Shown: positions 39,262 to 48,136, counted from the stretch's first letter. The stretch is 64,000 bases of DNA from Lysobacter enzymogenes (GCF_017355525.1 NZ_CP067395.1:2728001-2792000); one strand, 5' to 3'. Made by a program: numbers and translations. Notes: generated by a model not told the origin, from the letters alone.

Positions 39262-40137
39262 TCAGCGCAACGCCGCGCGCAGCGCCGCGACCGGGAAACG
39301 CAGCCAGATCGCCGCGAACACCCCGGCCCGCACCAGCGCGCCGCGCCGCGGCGCTTCGAACTTGCGGAAGTAGCGCCACAGGCCGCGGTGCTTGTTCCAT
39401 TCGACGAAGAACGGCCGCGAACGGCTCGACACGCCGCGCACGTGGACCACGCGGATGCCGTTGGCGACCGCGACCGTGCCGCCGGCTTCGCGCACGCGCC
39501 GGCACAGGTCGAGGTCTTCGGCGTGCAGGCGGTAGCCTTCGTCGAAGCCGCCGATGCGCGCGAACAGCGCGCGCGGCATCAGCATCAGCGCGCCGGAGGT
39601 GGCCTGCACTTGCTGCAGGGCCTGGGCGTCGTCGGGCGCCACCGCCATTTTCGGCGCCGCCCACGGGCGCGCGATGCCGGCCAGCATCGCGCCGAAATCC
39701 GGATCCCGCCGGCGCACCGCGGCGTCGCGCTCGCCCTGTTCGTTGACCAGGTCGGCGCTGAGCAGGCAGTCGCCGAGCGGCGCGCCGAGTGCGTGCAGCC
39801 GGCGCAAGGTGTCGGGTTCGACCATGCAGTCGGGATTGACGAAGGCCAGCCAGTCGTCCTGGTCCGGCTCCAGGTCGGCCGCGCCCTGGTTGCAGCCGAC
39901 CGAGAAGCCGGGATTGTCGGGATTGGCGATGAAGCGGATGCGCGAGTCGAGCGAGGCCTGGCGCTGGACGATGTCGAGGGTGCCGTCGTCGGACTGGTTG
40001 TCGACCACGCGGATCGCGCCGACGCCGTCGCAGGCGCGCAGCCGCTCCAGGCATTCGTCGATGGTCGCGGCGCTGCGGTAGCTGACCACCACGGCCTTGA
40101 AGACCGGCCGCGCGGCCGGGTCAGAGAAAGAGATCAC
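39262..40137 (-). CDS. family 2 glycosyltransferase (rhamnosyltransferase-like)
   Basis: This is a 291-residue GT-A-fold transferase. VFKAVVVSYRSAATIDECL opens the fold, RVVDNQSDDGTLD and NPGFSVGCNQGA form the nucleotide-sugar site, AFVNPDC supplies the DxD-like position and LHAEDLDLCRRVREAG the catalytic-base region. This pattern is that of WbbL/RfbN-like rhamnosyltransferases. The start is a GTG at 40137, overlapping the end of the upstream gene by 17 bases; the longer open frame to 40236 is a shadow of that gene. A cell-surface polysaccharide role is inferred. Confidence 0.83.
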   Translation of the reverse strand: MISFSDPAARPVFKAVVVSYRSAATIDECLERLRACDGVGAIRVVDNQSDDGTLDIVQRQASLDSRIRFIANPDNPGFSVGCNQGAADLEPDQDDWLAFVNPDCMVEPDTLRRLHALGAPLGDCLLSADLVNEQGERDAAVRRRDPDFGAMLAGIARPWAAPKMAVAPDDAQALQQVQATSGALMLMPRALFARIGGFDEGYRLHAEDLDLCRRVREAGGTVAVANGIRVVHVRGVSSRSRPFFVEWNKHRGLWRYFRKFEAPRRGALVRAGVFAAIWLRFPVAALRAALR

Positions 40138-40960
40138 GTTGCATGTCCGGTGGGCCGACCGCGCTGAGGCGTTCGGCGAGTCGTTGGCGCAGGTCGCGCA
40201 GCGGGTCCTGCATGAGGAAGTGGGCCAGGCGCGCATGCCAGTCGGGCCAGCGCGCGGCCAGCGCGTCCATGTCGCCGTCGCTGGGCCGGCCTTCGCCGGC
40301 GCGGGCGACGAAGGCGGTATCGCACAGCACGTTGCGCCAGCCCAGGCCGGACAGGCGCAGCGACAGATCGGTCAGTGCGGCGTACCAGGAGCCGTAGCTT
40401 TGCGCGTCGAGGCCGCCGGCGCGGCGGCGCGCGGCGCCGCGCAGCAACACGGCATGGCCGATCGCGGCCGGCAGTTCCGGATGCGCGGCCGGCATCTGCG
40501 CCAGCGCGCGCGCCAGCCGCTCGGCGTCGCCGGCGTCGGGAACCGGATCGATCTCGCCGATGCGCGGCCACGACGCGGCTTCGCCGGCGTTGCACCACGG
40601 CGTGGCCGAGGCGATCGCGCCGTCGACGGCGAAGCTGGCCTGCAGGCGGCTGAGCCAGCCCGGCGCCGGCACCGCGTCGGCGGCGAGCACGGCGACGTCG
40701 GCGTCGCCGCAGGCCTTGAGGATTTCGTCGAGGTGCGCGACTTCGCCGATCGAACGCTGGCGCCGGCTGTAGTCGGCGCGCAGGCGCGTGCTTTGCAGCC
40801 AGCGTTCGACGATGGCGTAGCCGCGCGGGCCGGCCTGGGCGTCGTCGGCGAGCCACACCCGCGCGCCCGGCGGGGTGCAGGCGTCGAGCGCGGCGAGGCA
40901 GGCGTCGAGAGCGTCGTCGTCGACGCCGACCGGGACCACCACGATCGGCAGTTCGCTCAT
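40121..40960 (-). CDS. glycosyltransferase-like protein (GT-A fold)
   Basis: This 279-residue product starts MSELPIVVVPVGVDDDALDACL and has the layout of a GT2-like fold. ARVWLADDAQAGPRGYAIVE takes the place of the usual aspartate loop, DVAVLAADAVPAPGWLSRLQ the DxD region, and GLGWRNVLCDTAFVAR lies at the end. Motifs are weaker than in the neighbouring gene, so the donor and even activity are uncertain. The two overlap by 17 bases and probably act together. Confidence 0.72.
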   Translation of the reverse strand: MSELPIVVVPVGVDDDALDACLAALDACTPPGARVWLADDAQAGPRGYAIVERWLQSTRLRADYSRRQRSIGEVAHLDEILKACGDADVAVLAADAVPAPGWLSRLQASFAVDGAIASATPWCNAGEAASWPRIGEIDPVPDAGDAERLARALAQMPAAHPELPAAIGHAVLLRGAARRRAGGLDAQSYGSWYAALTDLSLRLSGLGWRNVLCDTAFVARAGEGRPSDGDMDALAARWPDWHARLAHFLMQDPLRDLRQRLAERLSAVGPPDMQRDLFL

Positions 40961-40973
40961 CGCGACGGCTCCG

Positions 40974-41036
40974 CGGGTGCGGGTGCGGGTGCGGGTGCTT
41001 GGACGCGTGCGCGTACGTGCGCGTGCGGGCGGGTGG
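40974..41036. repeat. GCGGGT hexamer microsatellite
   Basis: Four tandem GGGTGC units (GCGGGTGCGGGTGCGGGTGC near 40975-41000) followed by alternating GCGTGCGCGTACGTGCGCG purine-pyrimidine sequence lie immediately upstream of the glycosyltransferase ATG at 40960, in its leader. Repeat-number change here could affect expression; this is inference. Confidence 0.6.
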
Positions 41037-41255
41037 CCGCAGCGGCGCGGATCGTGCCGGCGCGGCCGTCGTCGCCGGTTCGCGCGGCCGCGACGCGGAC
41101 GGCGCCGGCCGCGGCAGCGGCGGCGCGGCGGTGCGTCGGCGGGGGCGTGCGGCGATCGGCCATCGGAGCGTCGGTACGGGACGGCCCATAGTGTGCGGGA
41201 TCGCGGCGGGCTGCGGGTGATGGCGGCGTCACCGCGGCGGGGGCGCGCCGCTCTC

Positions 41256-41388
41256 TGCAGGAGCGGCGCAAGCTGCGACCGCGCCGATACGAACGCCGGC
41301 GCGATTGGTTTGCGGGCGGAATCGCGATGGTCCATGCGGTTGGCGCAGCAGGCGCGGTGTCGCGGTCGCGGCTCGCGCCGCTCCTACA
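41256..41388. repeat. inverted REP doublet (REPIN-like)
   Basis: A REP-like motif TGCAGGAGCGGCGCAAGC plus TGCGACCGCG (41256-41283) is followed by its inverted copy CGCGGTCGCGGCTCGCGCC plus GCTCCTACA (41361-41388), separated by 77 bases, so the pair can form a large hairpin. A single element of the family is at 25504-25530. The 525-base gap 40961-41486 otherwise holds the microsatellite and the gspD terminator. Confidence 0.75.
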
Positions 41389-41420
41389 GGGGGGCGACCG
41401 CGGCAAACGCTGCGGGCGTC

Positions 41421-41452
41421 CAAAAAGCGCGGGGCCGGCTAGGCCGGCCCCG
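41421..41452 (-). terminator. Rho-independent terminator of the type II secretion operon
   Basis: On the minus strand a perfect 9-bp stem GGGGCCGGC-CTA-GCCGGCCCC is followed by GCGC and then TTTTT. It lies 35-66 bases after the gspD stop and ends the operon. Confidence 0.85.
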
Positions 41453-41486
41453 GGCGGTCGCGCGCGCTGCGTCGCAGCGGTGCGGC

Positions 41487-43739
41487 TTACTTCTTCTTCG
41501 GTTTCGGATTGAGCGGTTCCATCGCGCGGAAGCGGCGGCCGTACTCGTCGGTGAGGTTGCGCGATTCCTGCGGATTGCGCACCAGGGTCGGGGTCAACAG
41601 GATGATGGTCTCGCGCCGCTCGGTGGCCGACGCCTGGTTGCCGAACAGGCCGCCCAGCACCGGGATCCGGCTCAGGCCCGGCAGGCCCTTGGAACCGCGG
41701 TCGGTCTTGTCGTTGATCAGGCCCGCCAGCAGCACGGTCTCGCCGCTCTGCACCGCGGCCTCGGTCTTGAGCTTCTTGGTGTCGATGGTGACGTTGTTGC
41801 TGTTGCCCAGGCGCGGGCCGGCCGAGCTGACTTCCTGGACGATGTCCAGGAACACCATGCCGTCGCGGCTCACCCGCGGCCGCACCTTGAGGATCACGCC
41901 GGTGTCGAGGTACTGCACCTGGCTGTAGGTGTTGTTGTTGCCCACGCCGGTGTTGACCGACACCGATTCGATCGGGATGCGGGTGCCGACGTTGAGCGTG
42001 GCCTCGGCGTTGTTGCGCACGAACACCGACGGCGTCTGCAGGATGCGCACGTCGGTGACCTGATCCAGCGCGGTCAACACCGCCGCCGCATCGTTCTTGA
42101 TCAGGGTCCAGGCCAGGCCCGGGCCGGACTTGCCGCCGATGCTGCCGGCGATCGTGCTCCAGTTCGACGGCACGTTGGGATTGGTCCTGCGGTTGAGATT
42201 GGGGAAGCCGTTGTCGGCCGCCGCCTGCTCCAGGAACCACTGCACGCCGTACTGCAGGCCGCTGGTGAGGGTGACCTCGGCCACCTGCGCCTCGATGTGC
42301 ACCTGCATCGGCATCACGTCGAGCTTTTCGATCACGTTGCGGATCGACTTCCACGCCTGCGGCGTGGAGCGCACCAGGATCGAGTTGGTTTCCTCGACCG
42401 CGGCCACGCCGACCTTGGCGCCGTCGACTTCCAGGGTCACCGCGCCGTTGCCGGCCTGGCGCTGGCCGAGCGAAGCGCCGGCGCCCAATCCGCCGCCGCT
42501 GGAGGAGCCCAGGCCGCTGCCGCTGTCGCTGCCGCTCTTGCCGATGTCGGCGCTGGAGGTGCCGTTGCCGTTGTCGCGCACTTCGGTCGATTCCAGGCCC
42601 GGCATCAGCGAGGGCGAACCTTCGCCGCCGCCACCGCCGCCGCTGCGGCCGGCGCCGAACACTTCGGCCAGGCGGTCGGCCAGGTCCTTGGCCTTGATGT
42701 ACTTGAGCTCCTGCGTGTACAGCTGGACGCCGTCGCCGGCGCTGTCGATGCGGTCGAGCCAGTCCTTGATGTCGTCGAGGTACTCGGCCTGCGGGGTGAT
42801 CACCATCACCGCGTTGGCGCCCTCGATCGGCATGAAGCGGAACATGCCCGAGACCGGCGACTTGCTCTGTTCGCCGAACACCTTTTCCAGGTCGGCGACG
42901 ACCTTGCTGGCCTTGCCCGACTGCAGCGGGAACACGCCGACCGACATGCCCGACAGCCAGTCGACGTCGAACACTTCGATCGTGCGCAGGTAGTTCTCCA
43001 ACTCCTGGCGGGTGCCGCCGACGGTCACGACGTTGCGCGCGTTGTCGACATTGACGATCGCATTGGGGCGCGCGTACGGCTTGAGGATCTTCTCCATCTC
43101 GGTCGCCGAGACGTACTTCAGCGGCACCGTGCGCACTTCGAAGCCGCGCGCGTTGGCGGCTTCGCCGGTGCGCGCGGACACGTTGCCCGCCAGCGCCTGG
43201 TCGGCCGGCACGATGTTGTAGCGGCCGCCGCTGTAGATCAGCCGCGCGTTGTTCCAGCTCAGCACCATCTCGAGCAGGTTCATCGCCTCGGAGGCGTTGA
43301 CCTGCTTCGGCGTGGCGAGCGTGACCGTGCCCTGCACGCCGGGCGCGATCACGTAGTTCTGGCCGAGCATCTCGCCGAGGATGGCCTTGACCACCGCATG
43401 CAGCGATTCGCCTTCGAAATTGAACGAGGCGGTGCCGGTGGTGCCCGGCAGGCCCGGCGGCGGCTTGGCCGCGACGCCGCGGTTGATGACCTGACCGGTG
43501 CCGCGGCGGATCTGCGCCTTGGGGCCTTCCTCGCCGTCCTTGTCCGACAACGGTTCCTGCTCGACGCCGTTGCGGACGATGCGTACGCCGGCCTGCTCCC
43601 CGCCCGTCCCGTTCAAGGCCCGCGGGTCGCCCTCGCGCTTGAGCTTCGGGGAAATCACACTGGCGCACGAGGCCAACTGGGTGGCGATGATCGCCGCGGC
43701 CAGGGCGTGAGTGGCGAATTGCTGGGTTCGTTGCTTCAT
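41487..43739 (-). CDS. gspD: type II secretion secretin GspD (XpsD)
   Basis: GspD forms the outer-membrane channel of the type II secretion system. The 750-residue product starts with a lipoprotein signal peptide (MKQRTQQFATHALAAAIIAT, lipobox LASC). It then has an N0 domain (SFNFEGESLHAVVKAILGEM), N1-N3 repeats with SSGGGLGAG-type glycine/serine linkers, and the C-terminal secretin domain with VLTALDQVTDVRILQTPSVF, RIPIESVSVNTG and GLPGLSRIPVLGGLF. Upstream in-frame ATG (43760) and TTG (43766) starts are possible; the ATG at the signal peptide was chosen. It is the last gene of the operon, as in Xanthomonas. Confidence 0.96.
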   Translation of the reverse strand: MKQRTQQFATHALAAAIIATQLASCASVISPKLKREGDPRALNGTGGEQAGVRIVRNGVEQEPLSDKDGEEGPKAQIRRGTGQVINRGVAAKPPPGLPGTTGTASFNFEGESLHAVVKAILGEMLGQNYVIAPGVQGTVTLATPKQVNASEAMNLLEMVLSWNNARLIYSGGRYNIVPADQALAGNVSARTGEAANARGFEVRTVPLKYVSATEMEKILKPYARPNAIVNVDNARNVVTVGGTRQELENYLRTIEVFDVDWLSGMSVGVFPLQSGKASKVVADLEKVFGEQSKSPVSGMFRFMPIEGANAVMVITPQAEYLDDIKDWLDRIDSAGDGVQLYTQELKYIKAKDLADRLAEVFGAGRSGGGGGGEGSPSLMPGLESTEVRDNGNGTSSADIGKSGSDSGSGLGSSSGGGLGAGASLGQRQAGNGAVTLEVDGAKVGVAAVEETNSILVRSTPQAWKSIRNVIEKLDVMPMQVHIEAQVAEVTLTSGLQYGVQWFLEQAAADNGFPNLNRRTNPNVPSNWSTIAGSIGGKSGPGLAWTLIKNDAAAVLTALDQVTDVRILQTPSVFVRNNAEATLNVGTRIPIESVSVNTGVGNNNTYSQVQYLDTGVILKVRPRVSRDGMVFLDIVQEVSSAGPRLGNSNNVTIDTKKLKTEAAVQSGETVLLAGLINDKTDRGSKGLPGLSRIPVLGGLFGNQASATERRETIILLTPTLVRNPQESRNLTDEYGRRFRAMEPLNPKPKKK

Positions 43740-43762
43740 GCGTTCCACTCTGCGAGCCATCC

Positions 43763-44545
43763 TCAAGGCGAGTTGGCCGGGGGTTGGGCGGCTTGCTGCT
43801 GCCGCAGTTGCGCGCGTCGCGCTTCGATGCGCTTACGGATGGCTTCCATCTGGGCTTGCTCGGTCAGCGGCGCGGCCGCTTCGGTGCTTTGTCCCGGCTG
43901 CGGTTGCGGCTGCGGCTGCGCTTGCGGCGGCGGCACGTTGGCCTGCGGCGACGGCGGCGGCCGGTTCGGCGCGGGCATCGGCATCGGCCGTCCGGCCGGC
44001 GGCGGGTTCGGGCCGGCGACCGCGGTCGGCGGCTGCCCGCCCTGGCCGTTGAACACGCGCAGGTCCAGTTCGCGCCGGCCTTCGGCGCCTTCGAACACGG
44101 CCCGGCGCGGCTCCAGCGAGGTCAGGCGCCAGGCCGGATGCGACTCGGGCACCTCGCCGAGCTTGACCGGCACCGACTCGCTGCCGTCGGCCGGCTGCAG
44201 GATCGCCATCGACAGCTTCGGCGTGATCAGCACGCTGGTCAGCAGGTAATCGAACGCGGCCTGCTGGTTCTCGCCCTCGCCCTTGCCCTGCATGAAGAAC
44301 GGCTTGGGCCGGCGGTCGTCGACGAACAGCGGGCGCGCCGCGATCTCGCCGTATTGGCTCAGCGGGCCGAGCGAGTCGGGCGGGCTTTTGCGCACCTGCG
44401 GCAGCGGCTTGACCAGGGTCGGGTCGGGCGGCAGCGCGTCGATGTGCCGGCCCATGCCGGCCAGCGCCAGCACCCAGGTCAGCAGCGCCCAGCCGGCCGC
44501 GGTGGCCAGCAGCCAGGTACGCGGGCTGGCGTCGTCAAGGCGCAT
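43763..44545 (-). CDS. gspN: type II secretion protein GspN (XpsN, GspC-like)
   Basis: This 260-residue bitopic protein has an N-terminal membrane helix (TWLLATAAGWALLTWVLALA), a periplasmic domain (SLGPLSQYGEIAARPLFVDDRRP; LLTSVLITPKLSMAILQP) resembling the GspC homology region, and a long Pro/Gln-rich C-terminal tail (PPPQAQPQPQPQPGQ). In Xanthomonas XpsN takes the place of GspC in linking the inner-membrane complex to the secretin. The ATG at 44545 was chosen; a GTG two codons earlier is possible. It overlaps gspM by 11 bases. Confidence 0.88.
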   Translation of the reverse strand: MRLDDASPRTWLLATAAGWALLTWVLALAGMGRHIDALPPDPTLVKPLPQVRKSPPDSLGPLSQYGEIAARPLFVDDRRPKPFFMQGKGEGENQQAAFDYLLTSVLITPKLSMAILQPADGSESVPVKLGEVPESHPAWRLTSLEPRRAVFEGAEGRRELDLRVFNGQGGQPPTAVAGPNPPPAGRPMPMPAPNRPPPSPQANVPPPQAQPQPQPQPGQSTEAAAPLTEQAQMEAIRKRIEARRAQLRQQQAAQPPANSP

Positions 44546-45230
44546 CGGCACCTCCGCCGGCGTTGGCGTTGCCGCCGCGCGGGTTGGCCGCGGCCGCGGC
44601 GGCCGGATTCGGCCGCAGGTAACCGTACAGGTCGAAGCTCACGTCCAGGCCGCCGTCGCTGGCCGGGCCGGCGCTGCCGGGGACGAAGTAGCCGCGCGTG
44701 GACAGCAGGTTGAGGTTGCCGACGAACAGCCGCGGCGAGCCGCTTTCCAGCGAATGCAGCACCGCCGCGGTCTCCGGCGCGCCGCAGCGCAGGCGCACCT
44801 GCACCACCACGCGCGCGTAGCGGTCGCCGCGGCGCGGTTCGGCCAGCGGCGAGCGATTGACGATGCCGCAGCTACGGTTGCCCGGGCTGGCCTGCAGGAC
44901 CACGGTTTCCAGGCGCTGGACCAGGCCGGCGGTGGCCAGCTCGGCGGTGTTTTCGGGCAGGAAGCCGGGACGGCTGGTCTGCTGCTCGCGCACGCGCTGG
45001 AGCAGGTTGCGCACCTGCGGCGCCTGCTGCAGTTCCATGCGCTGGCGCAGTTCGCGCTCCTGCAGGCCGTGCAGAGTGTCGTCGGCCTCCAGCATCGGCA
45101 CCGTCCACCACGGGTGGATCAGCACCGCGTAGGCGATGCCGAGCGCGGCGACCAGCAGGCCCAGGGCCAGCCAGCGTTCGCGGTCGGCGCCGAGCTGGCG
45201 CAGGCGGTTGCCGGTCACGTTAAGGGCCAC
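44535..45230 (-). CDS. gspM: type II secretion protein GspM (XpsM)
   Basis: GspM is an inner-membrane assembly factor that binds GspL. The 231-residue product has a short cytoplasmic N-terminus, one membrane segment at about 21-40 (WLALGLLVAALGIAYAVL), a coiled-coil-prone stretch (LHGLQERELRQRMELQQAPQ) and a periplasmic ferredoxin-like part (VVVQVRLRCGAPETAAVLHSL) ending in an Ala/Asn/Gly tail. It starts at GTG, 11 bases inside the gspL 3' end. Identification rests on operon position and topology as well as sequence. Confidence 0.87.
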   Translation of the reverse strand: MALNVTGNRLRQLGADRERWLALGLLVAALGIAYAVLIHPWWTVPMLEADDTLHGLQERELRQRMELQQAPQVRNLLQRVREQQTSRPGFLPENTAELATAGLVQRLETVVLQASPGNRSCGIVNRSPLAEPRRGDRYARVVVQVRLRCGAPETAAVLHSLESGSPRLFVGNLNLLSTRGYFVPGSAGPASDGGLDVSFDLYGYLRPNPAAAAAANPRGGNANAGGGADAP

Positions 45231-46383
45231 GCGCGCCCTCCGCGTTCTGCGCCTTGGGCGGGCCGATCTCGGCGGTGAGGGTGAAGCGGTCGCGACCGGT
45301 CGCCGGGTCCGGCTGGACCGCGCCGGTCAGCGCCGGCGAACGCCACAGCGTCGTGCTCTGCAGCTTGCCGATCAGCGACGAGGCCTCGCGGCTCAGGCCG
45401 ATCATCAGCAGGCTCTCGTCCTCGATCGCGAGTTTTTCCAGGTACGTGGTGTCGGGCATGCGCCGGCTCAGTTCGTCGATGATCTGCACGGTGCTCGGGC
45501 GCGCGGCGCGGGTGCGGTCGAGGAAGGCCTGACCTTCGATCAGGTCGACCAGTTCCTGGCGCTGGCTCGCGGCCTGGCGCGCGGCGTTGGCGTTGGCGGC
45601 GATGGCCTGCTGCAGTTGCTTGATCGCGGCGCGGCGGTTGTCGAGCACCTGCCACATCGCCGCGGCCAGGGCCAGCACGGCGACCGCGGCCAGGGCCAGG
45701 TTCCAGTAGCGGAACGGGTCGCTGCGGGTGCGGCGCTGCGCCGGCGGCAGCAGGTTGACTCCGAGCGGGGCGCCGTCGGCGCCGGCGACTTCGATCCCGG
45801 CCAGCGTCGCCGCGAGCGGACCGAGCGCCTGCAACTGCGGGTCCAGCGACTGGCGCGGCACCGCGACCAGTTCGGCGTCGATCTGGCCGTCGCCGTCGCG
45901 GCGCGACAGCACCCGCGCGTCGAACGCGACCGCGTCGGCGGTGAACGGGGTCTGCCGGTCGATCTCGAAACCGACCACGTCGCGCAGGCGGTCGGCGGCG
46001 GCGGCCGGCAGGGTCAGGCGCCGGCGCAGGCTCGCCGCCGGCGGCAGCAGCAGCCAGCGCGGCAGTTCGGCCACGCGCGGCGGCAGCAGCGGCGCCAGCG
46101 GATCGGCGTCGGCGTCGTCGCTCCAGTCGGACAGGTTCGGCAGCAGGGCCAGTTCCTGCACCTGCTCGGCCTGTTGCAGGCGCAGGCGGATCTGGCCGCC
46201 GTCGACCTGCAGCAGCAATCGCCCGCGGTCCACGCCCAGGGCCTGGCGCGTGCGCAACGGCAGCCAGGACGCCAGGGTGCGGCCCCACCAGGAGAAAAAG
46301 CCGCCCGCGCCCGGCGCGAGGCGCGCGCTGAGGCTACGCAACCGGTTGGCGGCCAACCGGCCTTCGGCTACTTGCGAGTTCAT
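45220..46383 (-). CDS. gspL: type II secretion protein GspL (XpsL)
   Basis: GspL anchors the ATPase GspE to the inner membrane. The 387-residue product has a cytoplasmic actin-like half (LLLQVDGGQIRLRLQQAEQV; RLTLPAAAADRLRDVVGFEIDRQTPF, the PilM/GspL-type block), a membrane helix near 230-250 (YWNLALAAVAVLALAAAMW) and a periplasmic half (IIDELSRRMPDTTYLEKLAI) of the PilN-like fold. The ATG overlaps the gspK stop by four bases. A start eight codons upstream is less likely. Confidence 0.9.
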   Translation of the reverse strand: MNSQVAEGRLAANRLRSLSARLAPGAGGFFSWWGRTLASWLPLRTRQALGVDRGRLLLQVDGGQIRLRLQQAEQVQELALLPNLSDWSDDADADPLAPLLPPRVAELPRWLLLPPAASLRRRLTLPAAAADRLRDVVGFEIDRQTPFTADAVAFDARVLSRRDGDGQIDAELVAVPRQSLDPQLQALGPLAATLAGIEVAGADGAPLGVNLLPPAQRRTRSDPFRYWNLALAAVAVLALAAAMWQVLDNRRAAIKQLQQAIAANANAARQAASQRQELVDLIEGQAFLDRTRAARPSTVQIIDELSRRMPDTTYLEKLAIEDESLLMIGLSREASSLIGKLQSTTLWRSPALTGAVQPDPATGRDRFTLTAEIGPPKAQNAEGARGP

Positions 46384-47459
46384 CGTGTTGAAGCTCCCTC
46401 CTCCCAACGCAGCGGGGTATAAGGCATTCCCGGCACCGCTCCCCCTCCCGCGCGCACGACCACCCGCAACACCGATTCGCGGCCATCCGTCAGCCGTGCA
46501 CGGCTCTCGATACTATAGGTGCCGCTGCGTTCGCCGACGAGACCGCCGCCGACGCCGTCCGCTCCGGCACCCTGCAATTGTGACCCCGGCTGGTTTCTTT
46601 CTCGTTGACGTACCAGGTCGGCGCCGTTCAACCCCATAGCATCGAGCACTTCCTTGGCGGCGAAGGCCTGCTCGGGGCGCGTGCGCCCGCTGTAAACCGT
46701 GACCAGGGGCTCGATCCGCGCATACAGCTCGGGAGTGAAGCCCAGCACCTGTTCGAGTTCGGCCACGCTTTCGAATTCGGCATCCTTGGCACCGTAAGGA
46801 CGCCCGGCCGATGAGTAATCGGCATCTTCGGCGCCGCCGGCGGGCTGCGTCAGGGTGTCGGCGTCGCGCCAGTCGATGATCGCGCCGGCCAGTCTCGCCG
46901 CGTCGGACTGCTCGAGTTTCCCCGCGTATTGCAGCAAGCCGGTCAGCAACTGCATGTCCGCCTGGTTGAGGTCGACCTTGCCGTTCTCGTCGACGAGCTT
47001 GATCTCCAGTTGCGCCTCGCCGTAACGCCAGCGATTCGGGCGCCCGTCGGGCAGCCATTGCAGCTTCTGGTCGCTCATCGCGACCCGGGTCAGCGCGTAC
47101 TCGACCCCGGCGCGCGCGGCGTTCTGCGCGACCAGGCCGCGCACCTGCACCCGGCCCTGCAGGTTTTCGGTGCGCGCGCTCAAGGCGAAGGCGCCGATCA
47201 GCGCGGTCAGCAGGGCGATCACCCACATCACCAACAGCAGCGCCGCACCGCGGCTGCTTGAAGGTCCGGCAAAAGCCCCATCGCGATCCGACAGCCGCCG
47301 CGCAGCGCCATCCGCGCCGCGAATATTCGAAGACCCGACAAACGCACCATCGCGCCGCGCCGCCGCCCGAGCCGCGACCCGGGCGCCGCGAACGCCAGCC
47401 CTCGCCTGCGCGCCGCTGCGCTGCATGGCCCCCGACGATGCCCCCAGGCCGGCCTTCAT
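46380..47459 (-). CDS. gspK: type II secretion minor pseudopilin GspK (XpsK)
   Basis: GspK caps the pseudopilus tip with GspI and GspJ. The prepilin-like segment SSRGAALLLVMWVIALLTAL and the downstream NGKVDLNQADMQLLTGLLQY and IIDWRDADTLTQPAGGAEDADY blocks are characteristic, with the later helix-hairpin region GFTPELYARIEPLVTVYSG. Starting at the ATG that overlaps the gspJ stop, the leader before the cleavage site is about 70 residues, far longer than normal. It contains an internal duplication (RDGAFVGSSNIRGADGAARR / RDGAFAGPSSSRGAA). It may be repeat-derived and would be removed by the prepilin peptidase. Confidence 0.9.
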   Translation of the reverse strand: MKAGLGASSGAMQRSGAQARAGVRGARVAARAAARRDGAFVGSSNIRGADGAARRLSDRDGAFAGPSSSRGAALLLVMWVIALLTALIGAFALSARTENLQGRVQVRGLVAQNAARAGVEYALTRVAMSDQKLQWLPDGRPNRWRYGEAQLEIKLVDENGKVDLNQADMQLLTGLLQYAGKLEQSDAARLAGAIIDWRDADTLTQPAGGAEDADYSSAGRPYGAKDAEFESVAELEQVLGFTPELYARIEPLVTVYSGRTRPEQAFAAKEVLDAMGLNGADLVRQRERNQPGSQLQGAGADGVGGGLVGERSGTYSIESRARLTDGRESVLRVVVRAGGGAVPGMPYTPLRWEEGASTR

Positions 47460-48136
47460 CACAACTCCGGCACGAAGCCGCCGCCGGCGGCGGTCGCCAG
47501 CGGCAACGACACCACCAACGGCGGCCAGGCGCGGCCGTCGCGGTCGGTCAGGGTGACTTCGACCAGCATCGGCAGTTGCTCGGGCTGCTTCCAGCTCTCC
47601 TGCCACTCGCCCATCTGGCCGCGCTGCGGATCCATGCTGCGGTAACGGAAACGCGCCGATTTCAATCCGTCCACCAACACCTCCGGCGGACGCGCGACGT
47701 TGTCCTTGATGGTTTCGCCGGCCAGCACCATCGACAGCTGCAACACGATCCGGGCCTGGTCGCCGTCGCCTTCGATCGAGAAATCGTGCAGATACGGCCC
47801 GCCCTGGCCGAGGTAATCGGGCAGGTCGGCGACGAAGCGCAAGCGGTCGGGCTCGCCGACGAAGCGCTGCGGCACCGCGGTGCTCTGGTCGAACGCGAAC
47901 GGAATCGGCCGGGTCGCGGCGATGCGCCGGCGCAGGAAATTCTCCACCGCGCGCTCGCGCTCGCTGCGCTGGGCCAGGGCTTCGCCGCGCGCGGCGGTCT
48001 TGGTCGCCGCCGACAAGGTGGCGAAGGCCAGCGCCAGACCGGCGACCAGCAACACCATCGCCAGCAGCACTTCGATCAAGGTGAAGCCGCGCGCGATGCG
48101 CGGCGGCGCGGCGCGGCGGCGCGGCGCGCGGCTCAC
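47459..48136 (-). CDS. gspJ: type II secretion minor pseudopilin GspJ (XpsJ)
   Basis: GspJ is a tip pseudopilin. The 225-residue product has a basic leader and the type IV prepilin signature ARGFTLIEVLLAMVLL with Glu5 after the cleavage Gly, then a beta-rich domain (ARIVLQLSMVL; LPMLVEVTLTDRDG). The GTG at 48136 overlaps the gspI stop (GTGA) and is the best start; the longer open frame is a shadow of gspI. It ends with a one-base overlap with gspK. Confidence 0.9.
   Translation of the reverse strand: MSRAPRRRAAPPRIARGFTLIEVLLAMVLLVAGLALAFATLSAATKTAARGEALAQRSERERAVENFLRRRIAATRPIPFAFDQSTAVPQRFVGEPDRLRFVADLPDYLGQGGPYLHDFSIEGDGDQARIVLQLSMVLAGETIKDNVARPPEVLVDGLKSARFRYRSMDPQRGQMGEWQESWKQPEQLPMLVEVTLTDRDGRAWPPLVVSLPLATAAGGGFVPEL

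Noticed and set aside
40875..44249. 1124-residue plus-strand open frame opposite gspD/gspN
   Set aside because: It is antisense to well-supported secretion genes and has the His/Arg/Ala-rich composition produced by GC-rich codon bias on the opposite strand.
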